DNA from: Staphylococcus intermedius NCTC 11048
GTDB lineage: Bacteria > Bacillota > Bacilli > Staphylococcales > Staphylococcaceae
Reading direction: 5' to 3'
Length of the DNA: 64,000 nucleotides
Assembly (NCBI RefSeq): GCF_002902385.1
Contig: NZ_PPQH01000040.1
Span: forward strand, 73,472-137,471
Shown here piece after piece: positions 62,017-64,000 of the stretch. The translations under genes and the position numbers were made by a program. The number at the start of each line of letters is the position of its first letter. Positions within the stretch are counted from its first letter, which is position 1. A model generated the notes under the pieces. The model did not search any database. It was not told where the DNA came from and was given only the letters and a program-made list of their open reading frames with translations.

Positions 62017-63303
62017 TTGCGTTATAATCAATCAATTAAAGCGTTTGAAAAAGCAGAACAACTTATGCCAGGTGGCGTTAACAGCCCCGTACGAGCATTT
62101 AAATCAGTAGATACACCAGCGATTTTCATGGCGCGTGGTGAAGGCAGCCGAATTTATGATATTGATGGCAATGAATATATCGACTATGTGCTCAGTTGGG
62201 GGCCACTGATTTTAGGTCATCGTGATCCTAAGGTAATTGAAGCGATTCATGATGTGGTAGAACGCGGCACAAGCTTTGGAGCATCTACTTTAGAAGAAAA
62301 TCGTTTAGCTGAATTAGTGATTGAGCGTGTTCCTTCTATTGAAAAAGTGAGAATGGTGTCTTCTGGGACTGAAGCAACATTGGACACATTACGTTTAGCG
62401 CGTGGTTACACTGGTAAAAACAAAATCATTAAATTTGAAGGAAACTATCACGGTCATAGTGATTCGTTGCTAATTAAAGCGGGTTCTGGTGTAGCAACTT
62501 TAGGCTTACCAGATTCACCAGGTGTTCCAGAAGGTACGGCTAAAAATACGATTACTGTCCCTTATAATGATTTAGAAGCTGTTAAATATGCTTTTGAAGA
62601 ATTTGGTGACGATATTGCAGCAGTGATTGTAGAGCCGGTTTCAGGAAATATGGGTGTAGTACCACCTATTAATGATTTCTTGCAAGGCTTACGTGATATT
62701 ACGAAAGAAAATGATGCTTTACTTATTTTTGATGAGGTCATGACAGGATTTCGCGTAGGTTACAACTGTGCACAAGGTTACTTTAACGTTATTCCAGATT
62801 TAACGTGCCTAGGTAAAGTGATTGGTGGCGGTTTGCCAGTAGGTGCTTTCGGCGGACGTAAAGAAATTATGGATCACATTGCACCGAGTGGCGACATTTA
62901 TCAAGCGGGTACATTGTCAGGTAATCCGTTAGCAATGACAAGTGGTTATATGACATTAAGCCAACTCACACCAGAAAGTTATGACTATTTTAATGAACTG
63001 GGTGATATGTTAGAACAAGGATTAACTGAAATTTTTGGTAAACATCAAGTGCCATTAACAGTGAATAGAGCCGGTTCGATGATTGGTTTCTTCTTAAATG
63101 AAGGACCAGTAACAAACTTTAAAGAGGCGAACCAATCTGATTTAGCATTGTTTAGTCAACTGTATCGTGAACTTGCCGAACAAGGCATCTTTCTGCCGCC
63201 ATCACAATTTGAAGGCATGTTTCTATCGACTGCACATACAAAAGAAGACATTGAAAAAACATTGCACGCTTTTGACGTGGCGTTAGAGCGTATCGGTAAA
63301 TAA
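62017..63303 (+). CDS. hemL: Glutamate-1-semialdehyde 2,1-aminomutase
   Basis: HemL isomerises glutamate-1-semialdehyde to 5-aminolevulinate with PLP/PMP. The 428 residues have the PLP lysine K267 in [17 protein letters not shown] and the conserved [12 protein letters not shown] near the N-terminus. The start codon is TTG at 62017, with TAGGAGG 8 bases upstream; no ATG is suitably placed. It is the last gene of the heme operon. Staphylococci also have a second homologue elsewhere, so this copy would be hemL1. Confidence 0.97.
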   Translation: MRYNQSIKAFEKAEQLMPGGVNSPVRAFKSVDTPAIFMARGEGSRIYDIDGNEYIDYVLSWGPLILGHRDPKVIEAIHDVVERGTSFGASTLEENRLAELVIERVPSIEKVRMVSSGTEATLDTLRLARGYTGKNKIIKFEGNYHGHSDSLLIKAGSGVATLGLPDSPGVPEGTAKNTITVPYNDLEAVKYAFEEFGDDIAAVIVEPVSGNMGVVPPINDFLQGLRDITKENDALLIFDEVMTGFRVGYNCAQGYFNVIPDLTCLGKVIGGGLPVGAFGGRKEIMDHIAPSGDIYQAGTLSGNPLAMTSGYMTLSQLTPESYDYFNELGDMLEQGLTEIFGKHQVPLTVNRAGSMIGFFLNEGPVTNFKEANQSDLALFSQLYRELAEQGIFLPPSQFEGMFLSTAHTKEDIEKTLHAFDVALERIGK

Positions 63304-63323
63304 TTGTATAACGAATTCGAATG

Positions 63324-63357
63324 AGGTTGGGGACATGTTTTCCCGACCTTTATTTTT
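63324..63357 (+). terminator. heme operon terminator, 'TGGGGACAT' family
   Basis: AGGTTGGGGA pairs with TCCCGACCT around CATGTTT, followed by TTATTTTT. Confidence 0.8.
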
Positions 63358-63449
63358 GTGATGATGTAAAATGGATGAAAGCATGAACGCTTTGATTTTA
63401 TAGTCACGGAACATGGGGGATCACAAGCATTCGCTATAAGTTTTACGAA

Positions 63450-63477
63450 TTGCAAGTTCAATAGAAAAGCGTATAAT
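63450..63477 (+). promoter_or_regulatory. Promoter of the AbrB-type membrane protein gene
   Basis: TTGCAA (63450-63455) and TATAAT (63472-63477) are 16 bases apart, leaving a leader of about 80 bases that contains two copies of CGATTCAC. Confidence 0.6.
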
Positions 63478-63564
63478 ATATGATTGCTATGAACACATTG
63501 AAGTCGATTCACAGCGATTTCAACGACGCGATTCACTGTGTTAAAAATGATAGGAGGCGAGGCC

Positions 63565-64000
63565 ATGGCACAAAATAAATTGTTCAATAATATACTTGTT
63601 TTAGTTATTGCGGTTTTATTTGGTTGGATATTGTTTGCATTGCATATCATGTTGCCATGGATGTTTGGCCCAATATTGGCGAGTATTTTTGTCGTTAAAG
63701 TTTTGAAACGAGATGTTCAGTGGCCGTTTTGGTTAAGTGAACTGGGGTTAATTATGCTTGGTGTTCAGATTGGGACGTCATTTACTAGAAGTGTGACAAG
63801 TGATATTAAAGATGACTGGCTCGCAATTGTTGTGGTGAGTGTACTCATATTACTGTTAGCACTTGTCGTCTCTATTGGTTTTAGAAAAATCGCACAGGTT
63901 AATCGTGAAACGGCTATTTTAAGTGTGATTCCTGGGGCGTTAAGTCAGATGATTGTCATGGCTGAAGAAAATAAAAAAGCGGACATTCTTGTTGTGAGTT
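63565..64000 (+). CDS. AbrB-family membrane protein, cut by the right edge
   Basis: The frame is open from ATG 63565, with AGGAGGCGAG 5 bases upstream, to the end of the window (145 codons seen). It shows four or more membrane helices and the PF05145 'AbrB' pattern (WMFGPILASIF, LGVQIGTSF, IPGALSQMIVMAEE). These are E. coli AbrB-like membrane proteins (once named ammonia monooxygenase-like), not the Bacillus AbrB regulator. The function is not established. In S. aureus a gene of this family also follows hemL. The C-terminal half is missing from the window. Confidence 0.85.
   Translation, partial: MAQNKLFNNILVLVIAVLFGWILFALHIMLPWMFGPILASIFVVKVLKRDVQWPFWLSELGLIMLGVQIGTSFTRSVTSDIKDDWLAIVVVSVLILLLALVVSIGFRKIAQVNRETAILSVIPGALSQMIVMAEENKKADILVVS

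Overview
The window is a 64 kb piece of a low-GC Firmicutes chromosome, and its gene order points to a Staphylococcus. It runs rpsD, ezrA, thiI, sppA, tpx, ackA, ald, dnaE, accDA, pfkA-pyk, citZ-icd, phoPR, polA-mutM-coaE, gapB, nrdR, dnaB-dnaI, thrS, lysP, infC-rpmI-rplT, tig, clpX, engB and hemAXCDBL, which is the order I know from staphylococcal chromosomes. The proteins resemble S. aureus without being identical. A member of the S. intermedius/pseudintermedius or S. schleiferi group is a reasonable guess, but the species cannot be fixed by eye.

Layout. Bases 1-1860 hold a phage structural fragment: a small late gene, a very small basic protein, a DUF4355-type scaffold gene and a major capsid gene that stops early. 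From about 1930 everything is core chromosome. Bases 1980-3280 (minus strand) carry rpsD and free methionine-R-sulfoxide reductase. Bases 3450-10800 carry ezrA, the cysteine desulfurase/ThiI pair for tRNA thiolation, a TauE-type permease, SppA with an RDD partner, and thiol peroxidase. Bases 11000-21640 carry acetate kinase, two universal stress proteins, alanine dehydrogenase, CutC, an Xaa-Pro peptidase, a UPF0173 hydrolase, a CBS/HotDog protein and NrnA. Bases 21660-37170 form a central-metabolism block: malic enzyme, acetyl-CoA carboxyltransferase, PfkA, Pyk, citrate synthase and isocitrate dehydrogenase, followed by the PhoPR two-component system. Bases 37400-48050 carry DNA repair and replication genes plus gapB and thrS. 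Bases 48100-56200 carry a lysine permease, the IF3/L35/L20 operon, trigger factor and ClpX. Bases 56440-63300 carry EngB and a complete glutamate-to-uroporphyrinogen III heme operon. The right edge cuts an AbrB-type membrane protein.

Regulation is unusually readable. There is a T-box before thrS, a lysine riboswitch before the permease gene, an L20-type attenuator before infC (which itself appears to start with AUA), a structured leader before rpsD, and a PerR-box-like element on the hemA promoter. CcpA cre-like sites sit before ald, pfkA, citZ and gapB. Most operons end in clear intrinsic terminators, and five of these share a 'TGGGACAT'-like arm that looks like a dispersed repeat.

I found no convincing new multi-gene system: this is almost entirely conserved housekeeping sequence. 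The least explained pieces are a 235-nt near-perfect palindrome at 18008-18242 ending in a T-run, a run of hairpins after tig, and the capsid fragment next to rpsD. No tRNA, rRNA, CRISPR array or intact insertion sequence was seen.
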